Below are positions 18,147 through 26,504 of a stretch of DNA of 64,000 bases, piece after piece. Source of the stretch: CAWIHS01 sp963836005 (GTDB lineage: Bacteria > Pseudomonadota > Gammaproteobacteria > GRL18); NCBI GenBank assembly GCA_963836005.1, contig CAWIHS010000002.1:1-64000 (forward strand), read 5' to 3'. Below the pieces are notes generated by a model, which saw only the letters and a list, made by a program, of their open reading frames with translations, was not told the origin of the DNA and searched no databases. The position numbers were made by a program, and so were the translations under genes. Each line of letters begins with the position of its first letter. The stretch's first letter is position 1.

Positions 18147-20600
18147 TTAGCCAAGTTTTATAGCAACTACGGTAATATCATCATTTGTTTCATATCCATT
18201 TTGATATTTTCTTAATTCAGATTGCAGTATATCTCGCTGCCTGTCAAAAGGTTCATTAGAATAAGTCTGCAATAATGTTGCAAATCTTTTTTTGCCGAAA
18301 GGGAATCCTTTTTCTCCGCCATTTTGATCAAGAAACCCATCACTGGTAAGGTATAAACACACCCCTGTATTAACTAGCAATGAATGATCCGTATATTGAA
18401 AATCTTTTTTAGATTTTTTATAACCAATAGATTGACGATCACCTTTAATAACATTAACCTGTCCCTGTTGTACTATAAACAAGGGAATTTCTGCACCTGC
18501 AAATTTCAGCAGTTGTTTTTTCCTATGGTAATAAATAATCCCGCTATCAAAACCAGCATTGGACATTGAAGTATCATCATTTTGTTTTAACAAATGCTTC
18601 ATACTGCGATTAAAAATACCCAGCATATTGGCTGGACTCACTTCTTCACGGGTGCTTTTTGTCCTGGCAATCATATGCCGTTCTATTGCTTTGACCAGCA
18701 TAGTAACAAAGGCGCCGGGTATCCCATGGCCGGTACAATCAATAACCATCAGAATCATTTCATCTTCTGAAATACTTTCCAGAAAATATATATCACCGCC
18801 CACAACATCTCTTGGTTGCCAGATAACAAAATAGTCTTCGCAATATTGCTCAAACAGCTCCGCTTCAGGTATCAGCGTCTGCTGGATCTGAGCGGCATAT
18901 TTGATTGAATCCTGCATTTTATGATTGAGTGATGAGATCTGTTTTTTTGCCTCCATCAATTTTCTATTCCAGTACAGAATTACAGCTAAAATCACTCCAG
19001 AAACAGCTAAAATTTGCCAGATCAAAGTATAATCTATTTTCTCGACGTATTTCTGTTTTATCCATTTATTTAAAATAATTTGCTGTGTTTCCTGACCAAT
19101 CATATCTATGGCCTGATTAATAATACCCACCAGAGGTTCGAATTCATCCTGAATGCCAAACCCCAATTGTGTTGTAACACTGGTTTTACCAACAATTTTA
19201 ACCTGATTAAGTCCATTCTTTGCAATCCTATAACTGCACAACGCCATCGTACATAACATAGCATCTATTTTTTCTGCCGAAACAGCCAGCAAACCTTCAT
19301 CAATATCATTAACTTCAATGAAATCTATCTGTGGATATTGCTTGTTTAACCTGGCGACATAGCCATAGCCTTTGATCACAGCAATTTTTTTACCTGCAAT
19401 ATCATTCAGCGAATCAACATAATTCTGTGAATTACGCATAACAATAACAATGGGGTTGCTCAGATAAGGTTTGGTAAAGAGCAGATCCTTTTTTAAATCA
19501 GAATCTACTGTTTCAGAAAGTACATCTATCTGATTATTTTTTACCAGCTTAATTGATTCACTCCAGTTTGCAGTTTGAATGATTTTAAACTCGATACCAA
19601 TATTCTGTTCAATTAAAGCCAGATACTCGGCAACAATACCGATATATTCCCCCTGTTGATTAAAACCTTCAAATGGCAGCCAATTCGGATCACCTGCAAG
19701 GCGGAAATTTTTATGTTTAGACAACCATTGTTTCTGTTGTGTCGTTAAATGAAGCTGTTTTATTTCATTCTCCTCAGCTTTCCAGGCAGTCAGAATTTTA
19801 TTTTTTTCAGTCAGTGGGATTGAATTCAGGACTTTACTAATAATTTGTGCAAATATTGGCCAGTCTTTTCTGGTGCCCATATAAAGCGGTGTAGGCACAA
19901 AATCCTGCAGCGTAGTTAAAGGTTTTATGTTCGTGATACTATTGGTTTTTAAAAGATAGGACATCGTGGCTAATGAGTCGTACAATATGTCTGCCTGATG
20001 AGTTATCACTGCATTGACGGCTGCAGAAGGAGATGCAACTGGCAGAATTTTTATCCCCGGGATTGCCGTCTTTATCCTCTCAATAGTGGCATAATCCTTT
20101 GGGAGAGCCAGCGTTTTACCTGGCAAATCATTAACGCTCTTAATACCAGAGTCATCACGCACAAAAATATAATCAACAACATTCTGATAGGGTTGATCAG
20201 TAAAATTAATATACGCACTTCTGTCATTAGAGAAATAAAGGGCTGGCAGGAGATCAAGCTGTTTATTTTTTAATTTTTCCAGTAATACATCCCAGCGATC
20301 TATTTCTACCTTGAAGCTAAGATGAGTCTGATCCGCTAAAATTTTCAGGTATTCGTAACAGATACCCGCGTAATTGTGGCTATTATCCACAAAATCAAAA
20401 GGAGCCCAGTCCTTTTCTCCTCCTACTCTGATCACTGAATGTGATTTGAGCCAGTTGATTTCAGCTTTACTGAATTTTTCTGATAATTCAGACTTTGCAT
20501 TTTTATCAGGCTCAATCAAATAAATTTGCGACTGTTCAGCTAAAGCGCTGATGCTAAAAAATTGATATAAACAAAAAACGATTAATAGATATCTGCCCAT
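18147..20600 (-). CDS. Tandem solute-binding-domain sensor with cytoplasmic PP2C/SpoIIE phosphatase (SiaA-like role)
   Basis: An 817-residue inner-membrane protein. A signal peptide (1-21) precedes two family-3 solute-binding domains (about 35-265: LPALYFSNDRSAYINFTDQPY; about 290-510: DVLSETVDSDLKKDLLFTKPY), the arrangement of BvgS-type sensors. A membrane helix (LIWQILAVSGVILAVILYW) and a coiled coil lead to a SpoIIE/PP2C phosphatase with VVGGDIYFL, VIDCTGHGIPGAF and the final DDITVVAI metal Asp. It is followed by SiaB- and SiaC-like genes, so the natural substrate is the phospho-SiaC homologue. Pseudomonas SiaA has a different periplasmic/HAMP sensor; here the input is probably an amino acid or similar ligand. 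Confidence 0.88.
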   Translation of the reverse strand: MGRYLLIVFCLYQFFSISALAEQSQIYLIEPDKNAKSELSEKFSKAEINWLKSHSVIRVGGEKDWAPFDFVDNSHNYAGICYEYLKILADQTHLSFKVEIDRWDVLLEKLKNKQLDLLPALYFSNDRSAYINFTDQPYQNVVDYIFVRDDSGIKSVNDLPGKTLALPKDYATIERIKTAIPGIKILPVASPSAAVNAVITHQADILYDSLATMSYLLKTNSITNIKPLTTLQDFVPTPLYMGTRKDWPIFAQIISKVLNSIPLTEKNKILTAWKAEENEIKQLHLTTQQKQWLSKHKNFRLAGDPNWLPFEGFNQQGEYIGIVAEYLALIEQNIGIEFKIIQTANWSESIKLVKNNQIDVLSETVDSDLKKDLLFTKPYLSNPIVIVMRNSQNYVDSLNDIAGKKIAVIKGYGYVARLNKQYPQIDFIEVNDIDEGLLAVSAEKIDAMLCTMALCSYRIAKNGLNQVKIVGKTSVTTQLGFGIQDEFEPLVGIINQAIDMIGQETQQIILNKWIKQKYVEKIDYTLIWQILAVSGVILAVILYWNRKLMEAKKQISSLNHKMQDSIKYAAQIQQTLIPEAELFEQYCEDYFVIWQPRDVVGGDIYFLESISEDEMILMVIDCTGHGIPGAFVTMLVKAIERHMIARTKSTREEVSPANMLGIFNRSMKHLLKQNDDTSMSNAGFDSGIIYYHRKKQLLKFAGAEIPLFIVQQGQVNVIKGDRQSIGYKKSKKDFQYTDHSLLVNTGVCLYLTSDGFLDQNGGEKGFPFGKKRFATLLQTYSNEPFDRQRDILQSELRKYQNGYETNDDITVVAIKLG

Positions 20601-20671
20601 AATAGTTGTAATTAAAGCCTCCGTGTGAACTTAAACACATCCTTGTATCACTATTTTATATTTCAAATCAA

Positions 20672-20695
20672 AAGAGGGCCTGACGAGGCCCTCTT
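20672..20695 (-). terminator. Rho-independent terminator after adk
   Basis: On the minus strand a 10-bp stem AAGAGGGCCT / AGGCCCTCTT with a 4-base loop is followed by TTTTGATTT. It lies 25 bases past the adk stop codon. Confidence 0.88.
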
Positions 20696-20720
20696 AGATG
20701 CTTTTTAGGAAGGCATTTTT

Positions 20721-21360
20721 CTATGCCTTCTTTTTTGCCGTCTTCTTCACCGTAGCGACCTTTTTCTTCACCGCGGCTTTCTTTTTCGCCACAGAGACCT
20801 TTTTCTTCACTGCGGCCTTCTTCTTCACCGCGGCTTTCTTTTTCGCCACAGAGATCTTTTTCTTCACTGCGGCCTTCTTTTTCACCGCGGCTTTCTTTTT
20901 CGCCACAGAGACCTTTTTCTTCACTGCGGCCTTCTTCTTCACTGCGGCTTTCTTTTTCACCGCGGCTTTCTTTTTCGCCACAGAGACCTTCTTCTTCACT
21001 GCGGCTTTCTTTTTCACCGCGGCTTTCTTTTTCGCCACAGAGACCTTTTTCTTCACCGCGGTTTTCTTTTTCACCGCGGCTTTCTTTTTCGCCACAGAGA
21101 CCTTTTTCTTCACTGCGGCCTTCTTTTTCACCGCGGCTTTCTTTTTCGCCACAGAGACCTTTTTCTTCACCGCGGCTTTCTTTTTCACCGTCACGGCCTT
21201 TTTCTTCACCGCGGTTTTCTTTTTCACCGCGGCTTTCTTTTTCGCCACGGCCTTTTTCTTCACTGCGGCTTTCTTTTTCGCCACAGAGACCTTTTTCTTC
21301 ACCGCGGCCTTCTTTTTCACCGCCACGGCCTTTTTCTTCACCGTGGTTTTCTTTCTGGCA
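20721..21360. repeat. Degenerate tandem repeats encoding the adk Lys/Ala tail
   Basis: On the plus strand the DNA cycles through ttcttcaccgcggctttc-type blocks with interspersed ttcgccacagagacc units. Translated in the adk frame, these give AAVKKK and VSVAKKK repeats. Copy-number change by recombination or slippage is expected. A plus-strand open frame of Phe/Ala repeats here is only its mirror. Confidence 0.9.
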
Positions 21361-22211
21361 GCCTTAGAGGCTAATTGACTGGATTCTTCTGCTACGCTCT
21401 TTTGCCCTGCAAGCTCACCAGTTTCTTTAACCAGCGGCAATTTGGCTTTTTTCTCAGCGATAATCAATTCTTTCTCTTGGTTGGGTATTGTCTCACCCGG
21501 TAATTGCTCTTTATGAACTAACAGATCTTTATGTGCTGAAGGTTCTGTATCAGATCCTGCTTGTTCAATAAGGCCTAATGAAGTAACGATGCGGTTAAAT
21601 ATTTCATCAATACCATCAGTTCCTTTTATCTTGATGTTTTTACCCTGTTGTTCATAAAAAGCGATTAAGGGAGCAGTTTGCGAGGTATAAACTTTCAATC
21701 GATGCCTGATAGTGTCTTCATTATCATCAGCTCGTTGAATTAATGAACCGCCACATTTATCACAAACATCATCAACGATGGGAGGAGAAGTATAAACATT
21801 GTATACCTGTCCACAGGCCGTGCACGTTCTGCGTCCGGTGAGACGTTGTGTTAAATCATCCAGGTCAACATCAATCAATACCGTTTTGTCCAGAGTCTGA
21901 TTAATCTTTTTCAGCATGGTATCCAGTGCTTCAGCCTGAGGAATATTCCTTGGAAAACCATCTAATATAAAACCCTGTTTAACATCTGGCTGCTTCAGAC
22001 GTTCTCCAATAATACCCAGAACAATATCATCAGTGACCAGCTCTCCTGCATCCATAGCTTGCTTAGCTTTAATACCTAAAGAAGTTTGATCTTTAACAGC
22101 AGCACGTAATAGATCACCCGTGGATATTTGCGGCATACGAAATGTTTCATCAAGACGTTTTGCCTGAGTACCTTTGCCTGAACCTGGTGCGCCTAATAAT
22201 ACGATTCTCAT
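20721..22211 (-). CDS. adk: Adenylate kinase with histone H1-like Lys/Ala-rich C-terminal extension
   Basis: Converts ATP + AMP to 2 ADP. Residues 1-217 form a complete long-type adenylate kinase: P-loop GAPGSGKGT (7-15), STGDLLR, DGFPRN, and a LID domain with a Cys4 zinc site (C130, C133, C150, C153). A typical enzyme ends near residue 217. Here about 65 linker residues follow, then roughly 210 residues built of AAVKKK, VSVAKKK and AVAVKKK units, like histone H1 C-termini and bacterial AlgP/Hc-type proteins. No stop or start separates the parts. I infer nucleic-acid or polyphosphate binding by the tail. A terminator follows at once. Start ATG 22211 fits the family exactly. Confidence 0.93.
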   Translation of the reverse strand: MRIVLLGAPGSGKGTQAKRLDETFRMPQISTGDLLRAAVKDQTSLGIKAKQAMDAGELVTDDIVLGIIGERLKQPDVKQGFILDGFPRNIPQAEALDTMLKKINQTLDKTVLIDVDLDDLTQRLTGRRTCTACGQVYNVYTSPPIVDDVCDKCGGSLIQRADDNEDTIRHRLKVYTSQTAPLIAFYEQQGKNIKIKGTDGIDEIFNRIVTSLGLIEQAGSDTEPSAHKDLLVHKEQLPGETIPNQEKELIIAEKKAKLPLVKETGELAGQKSVAEESSQLASKAARKKTTVKKKAVAVKKKAAVKKKVSVAKKKAAVKKKAVAKKKAAVKKKTAVKKKAVTVKKKAAVKKKVSVAKKKAAVKKKAAVKKKVSVAKKKAAVKKKTAVKKKVSVAKKKAAVKKKAAVKKKVSVAKKKAAVKKKAAVKKKAAVKKKVSVAKKKAAVKKKAAVKKKISVAKKKAAVKKKAAVKKKVSVAKKKAAVKKKVATVKKTAKKKA

Positions 22212-22538
22212 TATAATCTCACACTATTTTATGAATTAGTTGAAAACTTTTTTTACACTAAGCTTAAAAATAAAAGTATATTCTTCTATTACACTTATTC
22301 TAGCTGAGTGTTTAATAAAGTAAAGCATTGCGTGTATTTCACTGCCTTGTACAAATGAGTTAAAATATTGATTTTATGACAAAGTTACCTTTAAGCAATC
22401 GGCAAACTTGAACAGTAGTACAAGTTAAATCAATACCATTTAGAAACCGGCTCTAGCTTCCATCAGGAATTCACGATTTTTGCACACCAGGAACATTTTA
22501 ACTTTGGCCGAAAAATAATACTTCAGGCTCTGTATACT
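22212..22538. other. Divergent intergenic region between adk and the MoeB-like gene
   Basis: AT-rich, 327 bp, with no gene-like frame. It must contain the adk promoter (minus) and that of the plus-strand moeB-like gene. A TATACT lies at 22531-22536, too close to ATG 22539 to serve as a normal -10. No inverted repeat long enough to be a terminator or riboswitch stands out. Confidence 0.4.
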
Positions 22539-23288
22539 ATGAATGATAATCAGCTCTTACATTACTCAAGACAGATAATGATCCCTAAAATTGGTTACGA
22601 AGGACAACAAAAATTACTCGATGCTCGGGTTTTGATCATCGGCATGGGCGGACTGGGTTCACCTGCTTCCATGTATCTGGCCGCAGCAGGCGTAGGTCAT
22701 CTGCTGGTTTGTGATTTTGATCAAGTTGAAGCATCGAATCTGCAACGGCAAATAGTGCATAATGAAGGCAACATCGGTGTAAACAAGGCCGAATCAGCGA
22801 AAGCCATATTGTCAGGATTAAACTCTGACATAAAAGTTACCGCGATTAATCATCGATTAACTGGCCTTGAACTCCAACAACAGATAAACCAGGCAGATGT
22901 TGTAGTTGATGCTTCTGATAATTATGCGACTCGCTTCCTGCTGAATGAATTGTGTGTACAGGAAAAAACACCTCTGGTGTCTGGTGCAGCTATTCGTCTT
23001 GAGGGACAGGTTATTGTTTTTGATAATCAGGGACAAGGTCCCTGTTATCGCTGCCTGTATAAAGAGGATGCCGACGACACTAATAATACCTGTGCTGAAA
23101 ATGGAATACTTGCTCCTGTAGTTGGGATTATTGGCAGTATCCAGGCACTCGAGACCATAAAGATACTCATTTCTCTGGGTACTCCGCTCACTTCCAGGCT
23201 GTTATTACTGGATGCCTGCACCATGGAGTGGAGAACCCTGAAATTACCCAGAGATCCTCAATGTCCTGTTTGTTCAGCGATGGCCTGA
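22539..23288 (+). CDS. moeB: MoeB/ThiF-family adenylyltransferase
   Basis: A 249-residue E1-like enzyme that adenylates the C-terminal Gly-Gly of a small sulfur carrier (MoaD for molybdopterin or ThiS for thiazole). Motifs: ATP-binding GMGGLGSPASMYLAAAGVG, the Arg finger in NLQRQIVH, the acidic DVVVDASDNYATR, the two zinc Cys pairs CYRC and CPVC, and NTCAENGILAPVVG. Length fits MoeB/ThiF rather than the rhodanese-fused type. It is followed 9 bp later by dusC, so the two are probably cotranscribed. MoeB and ThiF cannot be separated reliably by eye; no moa or thi genes are nearby. Confidence 0.85.
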   Translation: MNDNQLLHYSRQIMIPKIGYEGQQKLLDARVLIIGMGGLGSPASMYLAAAGVGHLLVCDFDQVEASNLQRQIVHNEGNIGVNKAESAKAILSGLNSDIKVTAINHRLTGLELQQQINQADVVVDASDNYATRFLLNELCVQEKTPLVSGAAIRLEGQVIVFDNQGQGPCYRCLYKEDADDTNNTCAENGILAPVVGIIGSIQALETIKILISLGTPLTSRLLLLDACTMEWRTLKLPRDPQCPVCSAMA

Positions 23289-23297
23289 TCTAACACC

Positions 23298-24290
23298 ATG
23301 CAGATCATTCTTGCTCCCATGGACGGGCTGACAGATTACTACGCGCGTGAAATTTTAACCGCTATTGGCGGTTATGATCTCTGCATCACCGAATTTTTAC
23401 GTGTTACAGATGACCTGTTTCCAGATCGTGTTTTTTATCGACGCTTTCCAGAACTGAAACCGGATCACTTATCTCAACGGCCTGATATCAGCTGTACAAA
23501 ATCTAATATTCCCGTTTATTTACAATTATTAGGCAGTGACCCTTCATGCCTGGGTGAAAATGCAGCCAAAGCCGTTTCATTGGGAGCCAAAGGCATTGAT
23601 CTTAACTTCGGCTGCCCTGCTAAAGTTGTCAATCGTCGCGGGGGCGGTGCCAGCCTGCTGCAATATCCAGGACAAATATTTGCTATAGTTGCAGCAGTGC
23701 GCAGCGCTGTACCTGTACATATACCGGTGACAGCAAAAATGAGATTAGGCTATAAAGATGCCTCTCTGGCGCAAGAGAATGCCCTGGCGATACAGACTGG
23801 CGGGGCCAGCAGTATAACCATCCACGCTCGAACCAAACTGGATGGCTATCGTCCGCCAGCCTACTGGGAATTACTGGCTCCTATTGCTGAAGCACTGAAA
23901 ATCCCCGTCATAGCTAATGGTGAAATATGGAGTATTGAAGACTATTTTACGTGCCGTGAAAGCAGTCAGTGTGAAAGCGTCATGCTCGGGCGGGGCGCAA
24001 TGGTTACTCCTGATCTGGCCTTGCATATTAAAGCTGCCATCGCAGGACAGAGCTACCAGAACATGACGTGGCAACAAATAACAGCCATACTTGATAAGCT
24101 ATATCAGTTGATGCTGTCAGAACCATTACTCGATAACAGGTATATCGCCCCAAGATTAAAACTATGGGTGAAATGGCTGATGCCAAATTATATTCAGGCA
24201 GAACAGATTTTTCCCCGGTTAAAAATCATAAAAGATCCGCAACTGGCCATTGATTTGATAACACAGAAAAACGCTTCAGCTTCTCGGTAA
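23298..24290 (+). CDS. dusC: tRNA-dihydrouridine(16) synthase DusC
   Basis: An FMN enzyme that reduces a uridine of the tRNA D-loop to dihydrouridine. It opens with MQIILAPMDGLTDYYAREIL and has DLCITEFLRV, the catalytic Cys in NFGCPAKVVNRRGGGA, KMRLGY, IHARTK and VIANGEIW. YDLCITEF and the compact 330-residue size favour DusC over DusA or DusB. The start is ATG 23298, 9 bases after the moeB-like stop. No terminator is evident between its end and the convergent kinase gene. Confidence 0.9.
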   Translation: MQIILAPMDGLTDYYAREILTAIGGYDLCITEFLRVTDDLFPDRVFYRRFPELKPDHLSQRPDISCTKSNIPVYLQLLGSDPSCLGENAAKAVSLGAKGIDLNFGCPAKVVNRRGGGASLLQYPGQIFAIVAAVRSAVPVHIPVTAKMRLGYKDASLAQENALAIQTGGASSITIHARTKLDGYRPPAYWELLAPIAEALKIPVIANGEIWSIEDYFTCRESSQCESVMLGRGAMVTPDLALHIKAAIAGQSYQNMTWQQITAILDKLYQLMLSEPLLDNRYIAPRLKLWVKWLMPNYIQAEQIFPRLKIIKDPQLAIDLITQKNASASR

Positions 24291-24369
24291 GACCGTGCTT
24301 GATATCCAATACTCAATCCAATATTGCAGAGATGCTCAACAGCTACCAAAAAATCCCCCCTGAAGGGTA

Positions 24370-26337
24370 CTAGCTAAACACTGGAAGTGATATGGTAACT
24401 GTAGTGCCTTCAGTCTCGCTGGAAGTCAAAGCTAAATGTCCGCTATGAGCTTCCACCATGCGCTTTACTATTCCCATACCCAGCCCAGTACCTCTTCTTT
24501 TAGTGGTAAAGAATGGTTCACCAATACGCACCAATACATCCTCAGGAATTAAATCACACTGATTATTGATGAGTACATTAACCGTATGTGCGGTGTTGTC
24601 AAAAATCAGTGTGCAAAGGATCTCGCTGTCAGGGTAACAAGCCTCAATAGCATTGCGATAGATATTCATCAATACCTGATTAAGACGGTCCGTGTCAGCC
24701 TTGATCATCTGCTTTTTAATGTTATTCTCCGATTCATTATAGCGCAACGAAAAATTGAGATTTTTATCTTCACCCAAAACCTGATTCTGTTCGATAAAAC
24801 CATTTATATACTGATACAAATTAATCGTTTCGAGTTTCAGCATGACTGGCTTGGCGTACAATAACACATCCTCTAACAAGCGCCCCATTCGCTCTGTTTC
24901 TCTGTTAGCTATAGCTGACCATTCATTCCCGTTTTCATCCAGAGACAGCTTACTGAAATAGTTCAGTGCAAGCCCAATCGTGGTCAGAGGATTTCGTACT
25001 TCATGCACGATACCGGAAGTAAATTCACCAATCGCGGCCAGACTTTTTTGTTCTGTCATACGGATTGTTTTACCGAGACTATGGATCATCAGGTAAGCAA
25101 TATTATTCAGCAATTCAATTTGCTCCTGCTTATAAGCATCAGCCTGTCTTGAAGCAAACACCAGAATGCCCAGCATTTTGCCTGCATCAGTCAAATGTAA
25201 AAAGATACTGCTCTGCATTCCGTTTTCAGCCAGCAGGTTTAAAAACACATAGTCGGGATGTTGCCTGGCAAGCCCCTGTACATCAGAAATATGCAGGGGC
25301 ACGTCACTATGAATAGCCTGTTCCAGCAAAGTACTGTCGATTGAATACAAAGACCGAGGCAGCATCTGTGCTTCGCCGTCGAGGAAAACATTTTGCAATT
25401 CAAGGATCTTTGTATCTCCATTATGCAAGAGTACACTGGTCCAGTTTATAGGCAAAATAGCACTGAATTCTTCTGCAATAAATCCCAGCGTTTCATTCAG
25501 ATCACTGCCTTGCTGGATCCGGTCAATAAGTTTGAATATCGCATAAAGTCGTAATGACAGGTGGTTAAAACTACGCGTTATTGAGGCTATTTCATTGTTG
25601 GATCCAATGGCTACCTGATGACCAAAATCTCCTCTGGCGACTCGGTCAAAGCCCTCCATAGCTTTATTTAAAGGCACGATAACCTTTATATAGAATCCTG
25701 CCAGAGTCATTAATGCAATCAAAAAGGAGGCTCCCAAAACGAATTTATTGACCCGGTTAATCGCTTTGATTCGATGACTCAATTCCTGAGACATTTGTTC
25801 CACTGCGATATCTTCGACCAATTTGATCTGCTGCTGGTTATCGCTGATATATCTTGCGGCGGCGGCCAGTTTCGGCATATCCTCACTGTCACCCAGGGTT
25901 TGTTTTAATTCGTGGTAGTAATGGTTCCAGGTAGTTTGCAGTTCTTGCAGAATATTTTTAGTTTCTGTCTCCAGCTTGAGATTAATTCCCTTCTCCATAC
26001 CAACCAGAGCAGCCGGTAAATGTTCATCAGCAAAACAGGTAATAATATCGTTTTTGTTGTTTAATTGCCTCTTCAAATCTCTATAATATAAACTGATATC
26101 CCTCTCATAAGCTTGCACGTTGGTGGGTGAATGCAGTAAATAATTGTTACTTTGCATAGCCATATAATTGGTGATTAACTGCATTCTATGTAACACATGC
26201 AGTGCTGCCATCTCTTCTTCACGCTCATCAATAGTGTAAAGGGTATAAATAATGGCAAATGAAAAAAGCGATAATAACAGCAGCAGTACTGCAGCAATCT
26301 GAAATTTCAGAGAATGAATCATATTCTTAGGCATCAT
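24370..26337 (-). CDS. Membrane sensor histidine kinase (HAMP-GAF-HisKA-HATPase)
   Basis: A 655-residue kinase. Helix 1 (LKFQIAAVLLLLLSLFSFAIIYTLY), a helical periplasmic sensor (about 40-190), helix 2 (KFVLGASFLIALMTLAGFYI), HAMP, a GAF-like domain (about 275-415), then an NtrB-like HisKA with the phospho-acceptor in SGIVHEVRNPLTTI and HATPase motifs GTGLGMGIVKRM and NIYRNAIEACY. All key residues look intact. It is divergent from the FixL-like/FixJ-like pair, whose kinase lacks its His, so this protein is a candidate phosphodonor for that receiver. No cognate receiver of its own adjoins. Confidence 0.9.
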   Translation of the reverse strand: MMPKNMIHSLKFQIAAVLLLLLSLFSFAIIYTLYTIDEREEEMAALHVLHRMQLITNYMAMQSNNYLLHSPTNVQAYERDISLYYRDLKRQLNNKNDIITCFADEHLPAALVGMEKGINLKLETETKNILQELQTTWNHYYHELKQTLGDSEDMPKLAAAARYISDNQQQIKLVEDIAVEQMSQELSHRIKAINRVNKFVLGASFLIALMTLAGFYIKVIVPLNKAMEGFDRVARGDFGHQVAIGSNNEIASITRSFNHLSLRLYAIFKLIDRIQQGSDLNETLGFIAEEFSAILPINWTSVLLHNGDTKILELQNVFLDGEAQMLPRSLYSIDSTLLEQAIHSDVPLHISDVQGLARQHPDYVFLNLLAENGMQSSIFLHLTDAGKMLGILVFASRQADAYKQEQIELLNNIAYLMIHSLGKTIRMTEQKSLAAIGEFTSGIVHEVRNPLTTIGLALNYFSKLSLDENGNEWSAIANRETERMGRLLEDVLLYAKPVMLKLETINLYQYINGFIEQNQVLGEDKNLNFSLRYNESENNIKKQMIKADTDRLNQVLMNIYRNAIEACYPDSEILCTLIFDNTAHTVNVLINNQCDLIPEDVLVRIGEPFFTTKRRGTGLGMGIVKRMVEAHSGHLALTSSETEGTTVTISLPVFS

Positions 26338-26504
26338 TGGTCATCTGGATTAAACCGTTGTTTTAATATTAATTATATAACAGAACGTTTTTGTCGGTGT
26401 TGCATTACACGTTAAAGCAAATAATCCTTCGGTTTATACATATTGTCAATTGTCAGTCTGTCACAGATAATGAAGTTACTCTGATAGTAAACGACTGCCT
26501 GACT

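Noticed and set aside
20698..21378. A 226-residue plus-strand open frame of Phe/Thr/Ala repeats
   Set aside because: It is the mirror of the Lys/Ala tail of adk on the minus strand; the adk frame is continuous with a recognised enzyme.
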